Below are positions 8,201 through 16,514 of a DNA stretch of 64,000 nucleotides, in pieces. The stretch lies in the NCBI GenBank assembly GCA_017307375.1, contig JAFKFH010000003.1:310001-374000 (forward strand), written 5' to 3'. The notes beneath the pieces were generated by a model that saw only the letters and a program-made list of their open reading frames with translations, made no database searches and was not told where the DNA came from. This stretch comes from Alphaproteobacteria bacterium (GTDB taxonomy: Bacteria > Pseudomonadota > Alphaproteobacteria > Ferrovibrionales > Ferrovibrionaceae). Position 1 is the stretch's first letter; every line of letters begins with the position of its first letter. The translations under genes were made by a program, and so were the position numbers.

Positions 8201-10300
8201 CGCTCGGGCGGCGACGGCATCGGCGGCAAGGGCCTGCCGGTGGTGCCGACCAAGACGGTGGCACTGTGGTCCGGGCTGGTCGAGGTCGGTGCCGACGGCC
8301 GGGCCGAGATCGGCTTCGACGTGCCCGACTTCAACGGCCAGCTGCGGCTGATGGCGGTGGCGCATGGCAAGACGAAGCTGGGTGCCGCCGAGGGCAAGGT
8401 GATCGTCCGCGACCCGGTGGTGGCAGAAATCTCGCTGCCCCGCTTCCTGGCGCCCGGCGACGACGGCCGCATGACGCTGTTCATGCACAACCTCGAGGGT
8501 GCCGCCGGCGACTATCAGCTGAAGCTTGCCGCCGACGGCGCGGTCAGCCTGCCGAGCGCGGCACCGGCGACGGTGACGCTGGCCCGGGATGCACGCAAGG
8601 TCGATACCCTGCCGCTGAAGGCCCTGGGGGCCGGCATCGGCCGGGTTGCGATGACCGTGTCGGGCCCCGACGGCTGGTCGGTCACCCGCGAATGGAAGAT
8701 CGCGGTGCGCTCGCCCTACTATCCGCTGACCGTCGAGCAGGTGGCGGCGCAGAAGCCTGGCGAACGCTGGGCCTTCGATCCCAAGCTGCTCGACGCCTTC
8801 GAGGACGGCGCCTCGGTCTCGATCGGCTACAGCCCGCTGCGCGGCATCGACGTCGCCGGGATCATGCAGTCGCTGGACCGCTATCCCTATGGCTGCTCGG
8901 AACAGCTGACCAGCAAGGCGATGCCGCTGCTGTCCTTCAGCGACCCCGCCTTGCTCAACCTCGCCGCCGCGACCGGCGACGCCGAGGTGAAGAACCGGGT
9001 GCAGCAGACCATCGACAAGCTGCTGGAGCGCCAGGACGAGGCCGGCAATATCGGCCTGTGGCGACTGGGGGACGAGGCACCGACCTATGTCCAGGTCTAT
9101 GTCGCCGACTTCCTCGACCTGGCCAAGCGCCGCGGCTTCGTCGTGCCCGACTTCGCCCTGGCGCGGGCGATGGACCAGGTACGGCGGATCGCGGCGGGCC
9201 ACAGCGAAGGCTACATGCCGGTCCGCGACTTCAACGCCGAGGCCTATGCCGGCTATCTGCTGGCCCGCGCCAACCGCGCCGATATCGGCGACCTGCGCTA
9301 TTTCCACGACGCGATGGCGGGCAAGCTGAAATTCCCGCTGCCGCTGGCCGAGCTCGGCGCGGCGCTGGCGCTGATGGGCGACCAGGCCCGCGCCACCTCG
9401 GCCTTCGGACTGGCCGACCAGGGGATCAACCGCTTCCCGGCCGAAGCCAAGGGCGATTTCGACTGGTATCGCACCCGCCTGCGCGACATCGCCGGCGCGG
9501 TGACGATGGCCGCCGAGTCGCGCCAGTCCGACCGCCTGCGCGCCTGGGTGCCGGCCCTGGAACGGGCCGCCAAGCTGCCCGACGCCATGACGACCCAGGA
9601 GAAGGCCTGGTCGCTGCGCGCCGCCAGCGCGCTGCTGGCCCAGGCCGGGGCGCTGAACCTCGCCGTCGACGGGGTCTCGCAGGCATCGTCGTCGAACGGC
9701 GCGGTGCGCAGCTTCCGCCCGGATGCGACCGCGCTGCGGCTGGGCTTTGCGGTGTCGAACGGCGGCAACGCCGACGTCTGGCGCACCGTCTCGATCCAGG
9801 GCAGCCCGAAGACCGCACCGCCGCCGCTCGCCAACGGCTTCGAGCTGCACAAGACGCTCTACAACCTGCAGGGCGAGGAAATCGACCCGGCCTCGGTCCG
9901 GCAGAACGATCGCATCGTCATCAGCCTGACCGGCAAGATCCTGAGCAACCTGCCGGCGCAGGTGGTGCTGGTCGACTATCTGCCTGCCGGTTTCGAGATC
10001 GAGGCGATCGCACCGAGCGGCACCGAGGATGCGGCCTTCGGCTTCCTGCCGGCGTCGTCGCGGACCCGCATCAAGGAGGCGCGCGACGACCGGTTCGTCG
10101 CCGCCTTCGACCTGAACCGCCCGTCGCGCTACAGCTGGAGCGACGAGCAGCCGCAGGCCGAGTTCAACATGTCCTACCTGGTCCGCGTCGTCACGCCGGG
10201 GAATTTTGTCCTGCCCGGCGCAGCGGTCGAGGACATGTACCGGCCGGGTCGGATGGCCCGCACCGCCGTCGGCAGCGTGGCGGTCGGCCAGGCCCGGTAA
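5276..10300 (+). CDS. Bacterial alpha-2-macroglobulin with thioester
   Basis: 1674 residues, the largest gene of the window. Bacterial A2Ms (YfhM/MagD class) are periplasmic protease traps. The sequence shows an N-terminal membrane segment (about 6-27), a Pro/Ala-rich linker (about 30-95), repeated MG beta-sandwich domains, a central segment with YADRGIYRPGETVH typical of the MG2-like domain, and the thioester motif C1207-S-E-Q1210 in YPYGCSEQ followed by the alpha/alpha toroid. No lipobox Cys is present, so the anchor is an uncleaved TM segment rather than a lipid, unlike E. coli YfhM. Immediately followed by pbpC, 7 bases on, the arrangement known for cell-envelope defence. Confidence 0.95.
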   Translation: MGKLLRRLVMGLLVLAVIAIAGLALDRVLNPPGPQAPQVATAPVATNPAPTQPPAAAPPAPAEPAATATPPATPVQTAAAPPAPPAPPPAPPEFAYSHQTAETTGRAPIACFAFNRDLVADGSVSYADYLQIDRDARPGVTVDGRKLCLSGLRFATDYTVTWRTGLPAAGGDKLLSDERVKFSFGDAKPSVSFAGNGFILPRQSAAGVTLDTVNVDTLGIKVYRVGDRNVVPPAEDDYYNIQSNRKMSAYTLKRFADKQAIMVWQGTMKVDRRRNETVSTIFPLGQALPQRQPGAYVVVARDAKAPERDPDDYSCCDDEDSTSVLWVIDTDIALTTLRGTDGMTVVARSLSSAKPLANVGVKLFSVSNDELGQVTTDKDGVATFAPGLLRGRGAAAPAMVQAFGGDNDFAAIDLKRPAFDLGDRGVSGRPAPGPLDAWLYADRGIYRPGETVHVVALLRDRAANAADIAQAQLVISRPNGVDYRRLSVGQSGAGAFTADVTLPDDAVRGLWSATLRIDGAEGRALGRLEFDVQDFVPQRLKVVASAREKMLRPGDTLTVDVDGAFLYGAPAAELAAEIEARIAVDTEPFPAAQGYRFGLFDDTFTETAVKLEAAPTDAQGKTVGSGKIEGLKATSRPLRATVSAGLFEPGGRLTRTTLAVPVRTHDLYVGVRPLFTEGRVQENSAARFEVRALDAEGRPVDRQLAVTVYRELWDYNWYRRDGQWQYEAIVRDRVLAETTLAATADKPAVIERVVDWGRYRLLVEDKQTGAATSLRFRAGWSSGGEAAETPDKVEVSVEQAAYKPGATAKVSIKPPFEGELMLAVAGEKIHSLRQVTVPKDGGVYEIPVQPDWGPGAYVLATLYRPLAAGREREPVRAVGVAWVGIDTADRQLAVAMAAPETMRPRSRLTVPVTVGNAGQEKVFLTLAAVDEGILQLTRYQSPSPVGYFFGKRRLGVDLRDDYARLLEPRGAMGEIRSGGDGIGGKGLPVVPTKTVALWSGLVEVGADGRAEIGFDVPDFNGQLRLMAVAHGKTKLGAAEGKVIVRDPVVAEISLPRFLAPGDDGRMTLFMHNLEGAAGDYQLKLAADGAVSLPSAAPATVTLARDARKVDTLPLKALGAGIGRVAMTVSGPDGWSVTREWKIAVRSPYYPLTVEQVAAQKPGERWAFDPKLLDAFEDGASVSIGYSPLRGIDVAGIMQSLDRYPYGCSEQLTSKAMPLLSFSDPALLNLAAATGDAEVKNRVQQTIDKLLERQDEAGNIGLWRLGDEAPTYVQVYVADFLDLAKRRGFVVPDFALARAMDQVRRIAAGHSEGYMPVRDFNAEAYAGYLLARANRADIGDLRYFHDAMAGKLKFPLPLAELGAALALMGDQARATSAFGLADQGINRFPAEAKGDFDWYRTRLRDIAGAVTMAAESRQSDRLRAWVPALERAAKLPDAMTTQEKAWSLRAASALLAQAGALNLAVDGVSQASSSNGAVRSFRPDATALRLGFAVSNGGNADVWRTVSIQGSPKTAPPPLANGFELHKTLYNLQGEEIDPASVRQNDRIVISLTGKILSNLPAQVVLVDYLPAGFEIEAIAPSGTEDAAFGFLPASSRTRIKEARDDRFVAAFDLNRPSRYSWSDEQPQAEFNMSYLVRVVTPGNFVLPGAAVEDMYRPGRMARTAVGSVAVGQAR

Positions 10301-10307
10301 AGGCGGC

Positions 10308-12407
10308 ATGGCCGGCGGGCGCCTCCGGACCGGCCTCGCCGCGATCGCCCTGGCGATCGCGGGCGTGGCCGGGCTGGGCGCCCTCGACCGGGCCCTGCCG
10401 CCCGACTACTCGAAACTGTCGCAACTCTCGACCGTCGTCACCGCGCGTGATGATACGGTGCTCCGGGTCTTCCGGGCCGGCGACGATGCGATCCGCCTGC
10501 CCGCCGCAGCCGCCGACGTCGAGCCCGCCTACCTCGCCATGTTGCTGGCCTATGAGGACCGCCGCTTCCGCTGGCATCCCGGGATCGACCCGATCGCGCT
10601 GGTCCGCGCAGTGGGGCAGAGCATCCTGCATCGCCGCATCGTCTCCGGGGCCTCGACCCTGACGATGCAGGTCGCCCGGCTGCTGGAACCGCGGCCGCGC
10701 ACGCTGCGCGCCAAGCTGGCCGAGATGCTGCGCGCGCTGCAGCTGGAGCGGCGGCATACCAAGGACGAGATCCTTGGCATGTACCTGACGCTTGCCCCGT
10801 TCGGCGGCAATCTCGCGGGCGTGCGGGCCGCCAGCCTCGCCTATTTCGGGCGTGAACCGCGCGAGCTCGGCCCCGCCCAGGCGGCCCTGCTGGTCGCGCT
10901 GCCGCAATCGCCGACCCGGCGCCGGCCGGACCGGCAGCCGGAGATCGCGCGAGACGCGGCCCATCGCGTGCTCGACCGCGTCGCCGCGGCCGGCGTGATC
11001 GACGAGCGCCGCCGCCGCGAGGCGCGCGAAGCCGGCCTGCCCGGCAGCCGGCAGCCGCTGCCGATGGCCAGCCCGCATCTCGCCCAGGCCCTGGCGGCCG
11101 ATGCCGTGCCGGGCAGCACGGTACGCACCACCCTCGATTCCCGGCTGCAACAGGGGCTGGAGACGCTGAGCCGGCGCGAGCGGTCCTGGTTCGGCGACGA
11201 CGCCAGCCTCGCCGTGCTGGTGGTCGACAACGCCACCGCCGAGGTGCGGGGCCATGTCGGCGGCGATTTTTTTGCCGCCCAGGGCGGCCAGGTCGACATG
11301 ACCAGGGCGTCGCGCTCGCCCGGCTCGACCCTGAAGCCGTTCATCTACGGGCTGGCCTTCGACGATCTGCTGATCCACCCGGAGACGGTGATCGAGGACA
11401 AGCCGCTGGCCTTCGGCGACTACGCGCCGCGCAATTTCGATCACGACTACCACGGCGAGGTGACGATCCGCAGCGCACTGCGCCAGTCGTTGAACCTGCC
11501 GGCCGTCGCCGTGCTCGACCGCATCGGCCCGCAGCGCCTGATGGCGGCCTTCGATGCCGCCGGCGTCCACCCCAGGCTGCCCCGCGGCGCGACCGAGGCG
11601 GGCTTGCCGGTAGCGCTGGGCGGGGTGGGCGTCAGCCTCGCCGATCTCGCCCGGCTCTACCGCGCCGTCGCCGGCGACGGTCTGAGCCGGCCCTTGCGCT
11701 ACCGCGCCGACGAAGCCGGCCCGGCGGAGACGCCGCGGCAGCTGCTCGGCCCCGTCGCCCGCTATTACCTCGCCGACGTGCTGGCCGATGCCGCGATGCC
11801 CGACAGCGTCACCCAGGTCGCGGCGGAAGGATCGGCGCGGCGCATCGCCTACAAGACCGGCACGTCCTACGGCTTTCGCGACGCCTGGGCGATCGGCTGG
11901 TCGGCCAGCCACACCGTCGCGGTCTGGGTCGGCCGCCCCGACGGCAGCCCGCGTCCCGGGGCGCTGGGCCGCAACGCCGCGGGGCCGATCATGGTCAAGG
12001 TTTTCGACCTGATCCCGGGCCAGGAGGGGTTGCGCTTCCGGACGATGCCGCCGGGTGCGATCCGGGTCAGCGGCACCGCCGGCCTGCCGCCGGCGCTGCA
12101 GCGGTTCCGGTTCGGTGCCGGCGTCACCCGCGGCGGCGACGGGCCGAGCGACGGTCCCCGCATCCTGTTTCCGCCCGACGGCGCGGTGGTCGAGCTGCCG
12201 CGCGATGCCGATTCGCGGCTGGCCTCGCTGGCGCTGAAGGCCGAGGGGGGCGAGGCGCCGCTGCGCTGGCTCGTCAACGGCCAGCCGGTCGAGGCACTGC
12301 GCCGGCGCAACGATGCCTTCTGGCTGCCGGACGGGGAAGGTTATGCCGAGATCGTGGTGATCGACGCGGCCAACCGCCGGGCGCGGGCCGACGTGCTGCT
12401 GCGTTAG
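10308..12407 (+). CDS. pbpC: Penicillin-binding protein 1C
   Basis: 699 residues. Bifunctional peptidoglycan glycosyltransferase/transpeptidase. N-terminal signal anchor, then the glycosyltransferase domain with catalytic Glu in YEDRRF (E83) and SGASTLTMQVAR. The transpeptidase domain shows S340-T-L-K343 in SPGSTLKPF and K516-TGTSYG. The C-terminal ~90 residues match the BiPBP_C domain found in PBP1C. The ATG at 10308 is preferred to an in-frame upstream ATG at 10206, which would sit inside the A2M coding region. PBP1C and A2M are thought to cooperate, PBP1C repairing the wall after a breach while A2M traps proteases. Confidence 0.95.
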   Translation: MAGGRLRTGLAAIALAIAGVAGLGALDRALPPDYSKLSQLSTVVTARDDTVLRVFRAGDDAIRLPAAAADVEPAYLAMLLAYEDRRFRWHPGIDPIALVRAVGQSILHRRIVSGASTLTMQVARLLEPRPRTLRAKLAEMLRALQLERRHTKDEILGMYLTLAPFGGNLAGVRAASLAYFGREPRELGPAQAALLVALPQSPTRRRPDRQPEIARDAAHRVLDRVAAAGVIDERRRREAREAGLPGSRQPLPMASPHLAQALAADAVPGSTVRTTLDSRLQQGLETLSRRERSWFGDDASLAVLVVDNATAEVRGHVGGDFFAAQGGQVDMTRASRSPGSTLKPFIYGLAFDDLLIHPETVIEDKPLAFGDYAPRNFDHDYHGEVTIRSALRQSLNLPAVAVLDRIGPQRLMAAFDAAGVHPRLPRGATEAGLPVALGGVGVSLADLARLYRAVAGDGLSRPLRYRADEAGPAETPRQLLGPVARYYLADVLADAAMPDSVTQVAAEGSARRIAYKTGTSYGFRDAWAIGWSASHTVAVWVGRPDGSPRPGALGRNAAGPIMVKVFDLIPGQEGLRFRTMPPGAIRVSGTAGLPPALQRFRFGAGVTRGGDGPSDGPRILFPPDGAVVELPRDADSRLASLALKAEGGEAPLRWLVNGQPVEALRRRNDAFWLPDGEGYAEIVVIDAANRRARADVLLR

Positions 12408-13585
12408 GCGGTCCGCGCTATCGCGTCGTTGCCGACCACGCAATTGCCCCCGGCGGCCTTGGCCTGGGCCATCGCCGCGTCGGCGCGGGCCATGACCGTC
12501 GCCACGCTCTGGTCGGGGGCGAGCGGACCGGCGACGCCGATCGCGCAGGACAGGGCGACGCTGTCGCCGGTACCGCCGATCAGCACGCTCTTGCGGATTT
12601 CCTGCTGCAGCCGCTCGGCCGTGGCCAACGCGTCGGAGAACGCCGTCTCGACCAGGATAAGATAGAATTCCTCGCCCGAGAAGCGGGCCACGATATCCTC
12701 GATGCGGACATGGGTACGGCAGGCCTCGGCCACCGCCGCGATCGCGGCATCCCCGGTCTCGCGGCCATGGCGCAGATTGATCTGATTGAGGCCGTCGATG
12801 TCGAGCGCCAGCAGGGTGAACGGCCGCTTGTGCCGCCGCCAGACGGCGAAGCTGCGCTCGATCGCCATCAGGAAGGCGGTGCGGTTGAACGCGCCGGTCA
12901 GCGGGTCGACCGCCAGTTCATGACCCAGGCGGTCCTGGGTCGCGGCAATGTCGTGCTCGAGCGCGGCGGTCGCGATCAGGACGAGGCCGATCAGCACCAG
13001 GATCGCGACGATCCCTTCCGCCACCGCATTGGCCATCGCCACGGCCTCGGCGCCCGGCAGCGCCATGAAGCCGATCGCGGCGACGACGCAGCGCGCACCA
13101 TTGACCAGGAACAGGAGGGCGAGACCGCGCCTGAGCTTGCCGGCGAGATGGCCGTTCGGCAGCCGCAGCCGCAGGAACAGCTCGGTCGACAGGGCCGCCG
13201 CGATCAGGGCCCCGAACACCTGGAGCCAGACGACGCCGAAATCGCCGCCGATCAGCATTGCGGCGCCGGCTGCCCCGACCACCAGATAGGCCAGGTGCAA
13301 GCGCCGCGATTCCGCCTCGCCGGTGAAGCGGATCATGCCATGCGCCAGCAGCACCAGGGCCAGGGCGGTCAGGGCTTCGTGGGCCGCGACCGGCCAGACC
13401 GTCGAGAGGCCGCCGGGCAGGGTGGAAAACCCATCCGCCACGCTCATCGTGATACCGCCGAACGCCCAGGTTCCGACGCCGCGCACATGACGCTGGGTCA
13501 GGCCGAGCGCGGCCAGCGCCAGCGCGGCGCCCATCACCATGGCGGCGAGAATCATGTTGGCGGTGACGCCGTCCAGCGTCGGCAT
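12404..13585 (-). CDS. Diguanylate cyclase (GGDEF) with membrane sensor domain
   Basis: 393 residues. About six N-terminal hydrophobic segments (residues 8-210) resemble a MASE-like membrane sensor; then a GGDEF domain (about 225-385). The signature is SGEEF: the first Gly is Ser, and Asp is the tolerated Glu. An I-site RIED lies five residues before it, so c-di-GMP feedback inhibition is likely. The domain keeps DPLTGAFNR at its start. The stop codon overlaps the pbpC stop on the other strand by two bases. Probably last gene of a unit with the methyltransferase and hydrolase upstream. Confidence 0.92.
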   Translation of the reverse strand: MPTLDGVTANMILAAMVMGAALALAALGLTQRHVRGVGTWAFGGITMSVADGFSTLPGGLSTVWPVAAHEALTALALVLLAHGMIRFTGEAESRRLHLAYLVVGAAGAAMLIGGDFGVVWLQVFGALIAAALSTELFLRLRLPNGHLAGKLRRGLALLFLVNGARCVVAAIGFMALPGAEAVAMANAVAEGIVAILVLIGLVLIATAALEHDIAATQDRLGHELAVDPLTGAFNRTAFLMAIERSFAVWRRHKRPFTLLALDIDGLNQINLRHGRETGDAAIAAVAEACRTHVRIEDIVARFSGEEFYLILVETAFSDALATAERLQQEIRKSVLIGGTGDSVALSCAIGVAGPLAPDQSVATVMARADAAMAQAKAAGGNCVVGNDAIARTA

Positions 13586-13616
13586 GAGCGGGATATCCTT
13601 GAAACCTGACGTCCGA

Positions 13617-14456
13617 CTATAGGCCGCGCGCCAGCCAGATCGAAGCGGGAAGCGAGCCGGCGGGGCGGGGCAGCCGGGCGACGACCGAAGCCGTCAGCCG
13701 ATCGGCGAGGCGGGTCTCGACATAGCGGCTGGCCCACAGGAGGCGCCATCCGCCCTGCAGCAGGCAGGCGACGCCCTGCTGCTCGTTGTAGCCACGCCAG
13801 CCCCAGGACGCGGGATAATCGTCCGGCAGGAAGATGTCGTGGATATGGACGAGCACGCCGGGCTTAAGCCGGGGCAGCACCTGGTTGAACAGGAGGTCGA
13901 CGTCCGAGCCCGGCATCAGCACGTGGCTCGAATCGATGAACAGCACGTCGCCCGGCTCCAGGGCGGCGAACACGGCGCGGTCGGCATCGTGAACGGTGGC
14001 GCGGGCGTAGTCCACCGCCAGCCCGTCGAGCCGGGCGCGCGGCGCGGGATCGATCGCGGTGAAGGCGCAGTCGAGGCCGCCATCGGCAATGGCCCTTGCC
14101 ATCACCCGGGTCGAATGACCCGATCCGACCTCGACGATGCGGCGCGGCCGGCGCGCCCGGACCAGCGCATAGGCCGTGACCGCATCGAGCGTCGGAAACC
14201 AGTCCTGTTCGAAGCGGGGGGCCGGGGCGGGTCCGCCGAAGCGGGCGAAATCGGCGGCATGGCCGTCGATACGGTCGAGCAGCGCCAGGAAGTCCGGCGT
14301 TGCCGCCGCACAGAGATCCTCGATCGCCGGATAGGGGCCGGCCGCGCCGTCGGGCGGCAGCGAGGCGGCATAGCGGTAGGGAATGAACCAGCCGCGGCGG
14401 GCGAGACCGGTGAGCGTGGCCAGACCGAAGGCGAGGCGGCGATACAGTCTGGTCAA
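13617..14456 (-). CDS. Class I SAM-dependent methyltransferase (Methyltransf_24-like)
   Basis: 279 residues. The Rossmann motif I is IVEVGSGHSTRVMA (about residue 105-118), followed by ID at the end of the second strand (AFTAIDPAP) and the motif GDVLFIDSSHVLMPGSDV, then HIHDIFLPDDYP, all typical of the Methyltransf_24 group. The substrate is unknown; relatives act on sugars and on small O-nucleophiles. No signal peptide, although the first 25 residues are rather hydrophobic. Lies between a metallo-beta-lactamase-fold gene 24 bases upstream and the GGDEF gene 31 bases downstream. Confidence 0.88.
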   Translation of the reverse strand: MTRLYRRLAFGLATLTGLARRGWFIPYRYAASLPPDGAAGPYPAIEDLCAAATPDFLALLDRIDGHAADFARFGGPAPAPRFEQDWFPTLDAVTAYALVRARRPRRIVEVGSGHSTRVMARAIADGGLDCAFTAIDPAPRARLDGLAVDYARATVHDADRAVFAALEPGDVLFIDSSHVLMPGSDVDLLFNQVLPRLKPGVLVHIHDIFLPDDYPASWGWRGYNEQQGVACLLQGGWRLLWASRYVETRLADRLTASVVARLPRPAGSLPASIWLARGL

Positions 14457-14480
14457 GGTTGGCTGCTCAAAGTCGGTTGC

Positions 14481-15317
14481 TCAAGGGCGCAGGACCAGTC
14501 CTTCGCGCGCGACGACCGAGCCGGGCCGGGTCTCCGCGATCTCGGCGGCGACCTTGTCCATGAAATCGTCGTCGTGATCAGGATCGTGATGGAAGGCGAC
14601 GAAGGTCTTGACGCCGGCGGCATCGCACAGCCGCATGCCCTCGGCCCAGGTCGAATGGCCCCAGCCGACGCGGGTCTTGTGCTCCTCCTCGGAGAACATG
14701 CTGTCGTAGATCATGATGTCGGCCCCGGCGATCAGCCCGAGGATGTTGGGATCGAGGCCGCCCGGCTTGTGCTCGGTATCGGTGACGTAGCAGATGGCAC
14801 GGCCGCCGAATTCGACGCGATAGCCGGTGGCCTGGTCGGGATGGGAAAGCCGGGCGGTGCGGATGGTGATGCCGTCGGCCGGCTGCAGGGTCTCGCCGCA
14901 CTGGAAGTCGCGGAATTCGAGCCGGGCCGGAAAGATCGAGGGCGGCACCGGAAACAACGGCGACATCATCAGCTGGCAGAGGACCTGATGGATCGCGCCG
15001 CTGGCGCCGCCGAGATGCCCGGCATGAATGCGGACCACATTGCGCTTGTCGAAGAACGGCACGAAGAACGGCAGGCCGCAGACATGGTCGTAGTGGGTGT
15101 GGGTAAGGAAGAGGTCGATCTCCTGGGGGCCTTCCGGGATCAGCTTGTGGCCGAGCTGCCTGAGGCCGGTTCCCGCATCGAAGATCAGGCTGCGCGGGCC
15201 GCAGCGGATTTCCAGGGTCGACGTGTTGCCGCCGTAACGCGCCGTTTCCGGGCCGCCACAGGCAATCGATCCGCGTACGCCCCAGAACCGGACGTAAAAC
15301 TCGTCAGCACCGTCCAA
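14481..15317 (-). CDS. Metallo-beta-lactamase-fold hydrolase
   Basis: 278 residues. The metal site motif THTHYDHVCGLPFF (about 93-106) gives HxHxDH, with further ligands likely in YVTDTEH and in the C-terminal FVAFHHDPDH. The N-terminus FWGVRGSIACGGPETARYGGNTS is characteristic of a subgroup that is often annotated as phosphodiesterase-like or RNase Z-like; the actual substrate is unknown. No membrane segment. First gene of the minus-strand trio that ends with the GGDEF protein. A link to cyclic-nucleotide turnover is possible but only inferred from context. Confidence 0.88.
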   Translation of the reverse strand: MDGADEFYVRFWGVRGSIACGGPETARYGGNTSTLEIRCGPRSLIFDAGTGLRQLGHKLIPEGPQEIDLFLTHTHYDHVCGLPFFVPFFDKRNVVRIHAGHLGGASGAIHQVLCQLMMSPLFPVPPSIFPARLEFRDFQCGETLQPADGITIRTARLSHPDQATGYRVEFGGRAICYVTDTEHKPGGLDPNILGLIAGADIMIYDSMFSEEEHKTRVGWGHSTWAEGMRLCDAAGVKTFVAFHHDPDHDDDFMDKVAAEIAETRPGSVVAREGLVLRP

Positions 15318-15502
15318 TGCCCGGCTCCCCTCGGCTCGGCATGGGCCACTACCTAGGCCGACCTATATCACCCCATCATAGATCAACCCGGCATGAACCC
15401 CCATGGTACAGGTGTAATGCTGCGAGATCAACGCGGGTATCTCGCTGGTTATTGCGCACGCCAATGCTACTGGATCCGCTATCGGCCTGCCCGAGAACAG
15501 GG

Positions 15503-15533
15503 TTGACCCGGCCCTTGGGGCCGGGCCGATAAG
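15503..15533 (+). promoter_or_regulatory. MerR-type promoter/operator with 19-bp spacer
   Basis: TTGACC (15503-15508), a 19-bp spacer, GATAAG (15528-15533). The spacer contains a perfect dyad CCCGGCCC-TTG-GGGCCGGG (15507-15525). An over-long spacer with a dyad between -35 and -10 is the hallmark of promoters that MerR proteins activate by untwisting. It lies 30 bases before the MerR-family gene, implying autoregulation. The rest of 15318-15502 holds nothing I recognise. Confidence 0.7.
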
Positions 15534-15563
15534 AGGGGCGGTCAACCAGCCGGGAGTTCAGCC

Positions 15564-16511
15564 GTGAACCGACATCTCAGCCCGACCGACGCCGCCCGAC
15601 AGCTTGGCGTGTCGCCGAAAGCCTTGCGCCTCTATGAACAGCGCGGTCTGGTCCGGCCGCACCGCAGCCAGGCCGGCTGGCGGGCCTACGGACCGGACGA
15701 GATGGCGCGGGCCGCCGAGATCGTCGCGCTGCGCGGCCTCGGCCTCAGCTTGACCGATGTCGGGCGGGTGCTGGGCGGCGACACCGTCGGGCTGGCGGCC
15801 GCGCTGGCCAGGCATCAGGCCGATCTCGAAGGCCGGCAGCGCCGGATCGGCGCGATGATCGGGAAGGTGCGGGGGCTGCGCGACGACCTCTCCCGCGGCA
15901 GGCAGGTCGACCTCGTCGCGCTGAAGGAACCGGCCGTTGCCTTCGACCTGCCCTGGCCTTGGGGCGGCGAGCGGTTCGCGCTGGCCGATATCCGGCCGCT
16001 GACCTGGATCACCGGCCCGCTGGGCAGCGGCAAGACCAGGCTGGCCCGGACGCTGGCTGCGGCATTGCCGGGGGCCACGTTCCTCGGCCTCGACCGGCCG
16101 GCCGGCGAGCGGACGCGCGCAGCACCGGCGCTCGCCTGGCTGACCGATGAGGGTGCCACACCATCGGCTGCCCTGGTCTCGCTGCTGTCGGGATTGGCCG
16201 CGGACGGACCGGTCGTCGTCGATCTGGTCGAGCAGGGGCTGGACGAGGCGACGCAGACGGCGCTGGCTGCCTGGCTGCGCCGGCGCGGGCCGGAGGCCCC
16301 GCCGCTGTTCCTGATGACGCGGTCGACCGCGATGCTCGATCTGGCGGAATTGGGGCGGGACGAATCCATCATCCTGTGCCCAGCCAATCACTCGGTCCCG
16401 ATGATGGTGGGCCCGCATCCCGGCATGCCCGGTTACGAGGCCGTCGCCACCTGCTTGGCGAGGCCTGAGGTGCGGGCGCGCACCGAAGGGGTCGTCGCGA
16501 TCAGGCCGTGA
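15564..16511 (+). CDS. MerR-family regulator fused to a P-loop ATPase domain
   Basis: 315 residues, GTG start with GGGAG 8 bases upstream. Residues 1-75 are a MerR winged-helix HTH (SPTDAARQLGVSPKALRLYEQRGLVRP...GWRAYG), then a short coiled helix (to about 115). In place of a ligand-binding tail, the C-terminal ~180 residues form a nucleotide-binding domain with Walker A GPLGSGKT (about 152-159), a Walker B-like GPVVVDLVEQGLDE and a following FLMTRSTAMLD strand, reminiscent of ABC/AAA ATPases. The usual MerR effector Cys residues are absent. Flanked by its own dyad promoter upstream and a convergent hydrolase 3 bases downstream. Regulon and effector unknown; ATP could be the signal. Confidence 0.85.
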   Translation: MNRHLSPTDAARQLGVSPKALRLYEQRGLVRPHRSQAGWRAYGPDEMARAAEIVALRGLGLSLTDVGRVLGGDTVGLAAALARHQADLEGRQRRIGAMIGKVRGLRDDLSRGRQVDLVALKEPAVAFDLPWPWGGERFALADIRPLTWITGPLGSGKTRLARTLAAALPGATFLGLDRPAGERTRAAPALAWLTDEGATPSAALVSLLSGLAADGPVVVDLVEQGLDEATQTALAAWLRRRGPEAPPLFLMTRSTAMLDLAELGRDESIILCPANHSVPMMVGPHPGMPGYEAVATCLARPEVRARTEGVVAIRP

Positions 16512-16514
16512 CGG

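Noticed and set aside
10206-10307. Upstream start for pbpC
   Set aside because: Would overlap the A2M coding region by 95 bases; the ATG at 10308 gives the normal signal-anchor N-terminus.
5222-10309. 1695-codon open frame antisense to the alpha-2-macroglobulin gene
   Set aside because: Long antisense frames are common in GC-rich DNA; its translation is low-complexity (R/G/A/H/Q) without family motifs, and the plus-strand gene is clearly real.
14481-15317. Specific naming of the beta-lactamase-fold hydrolase as an RNase Z or cyclic-nucleotide phosphodiesterase
   Set aside because: The HxHxDH site is common to many activities; the sequence alone does not decide the substrate.
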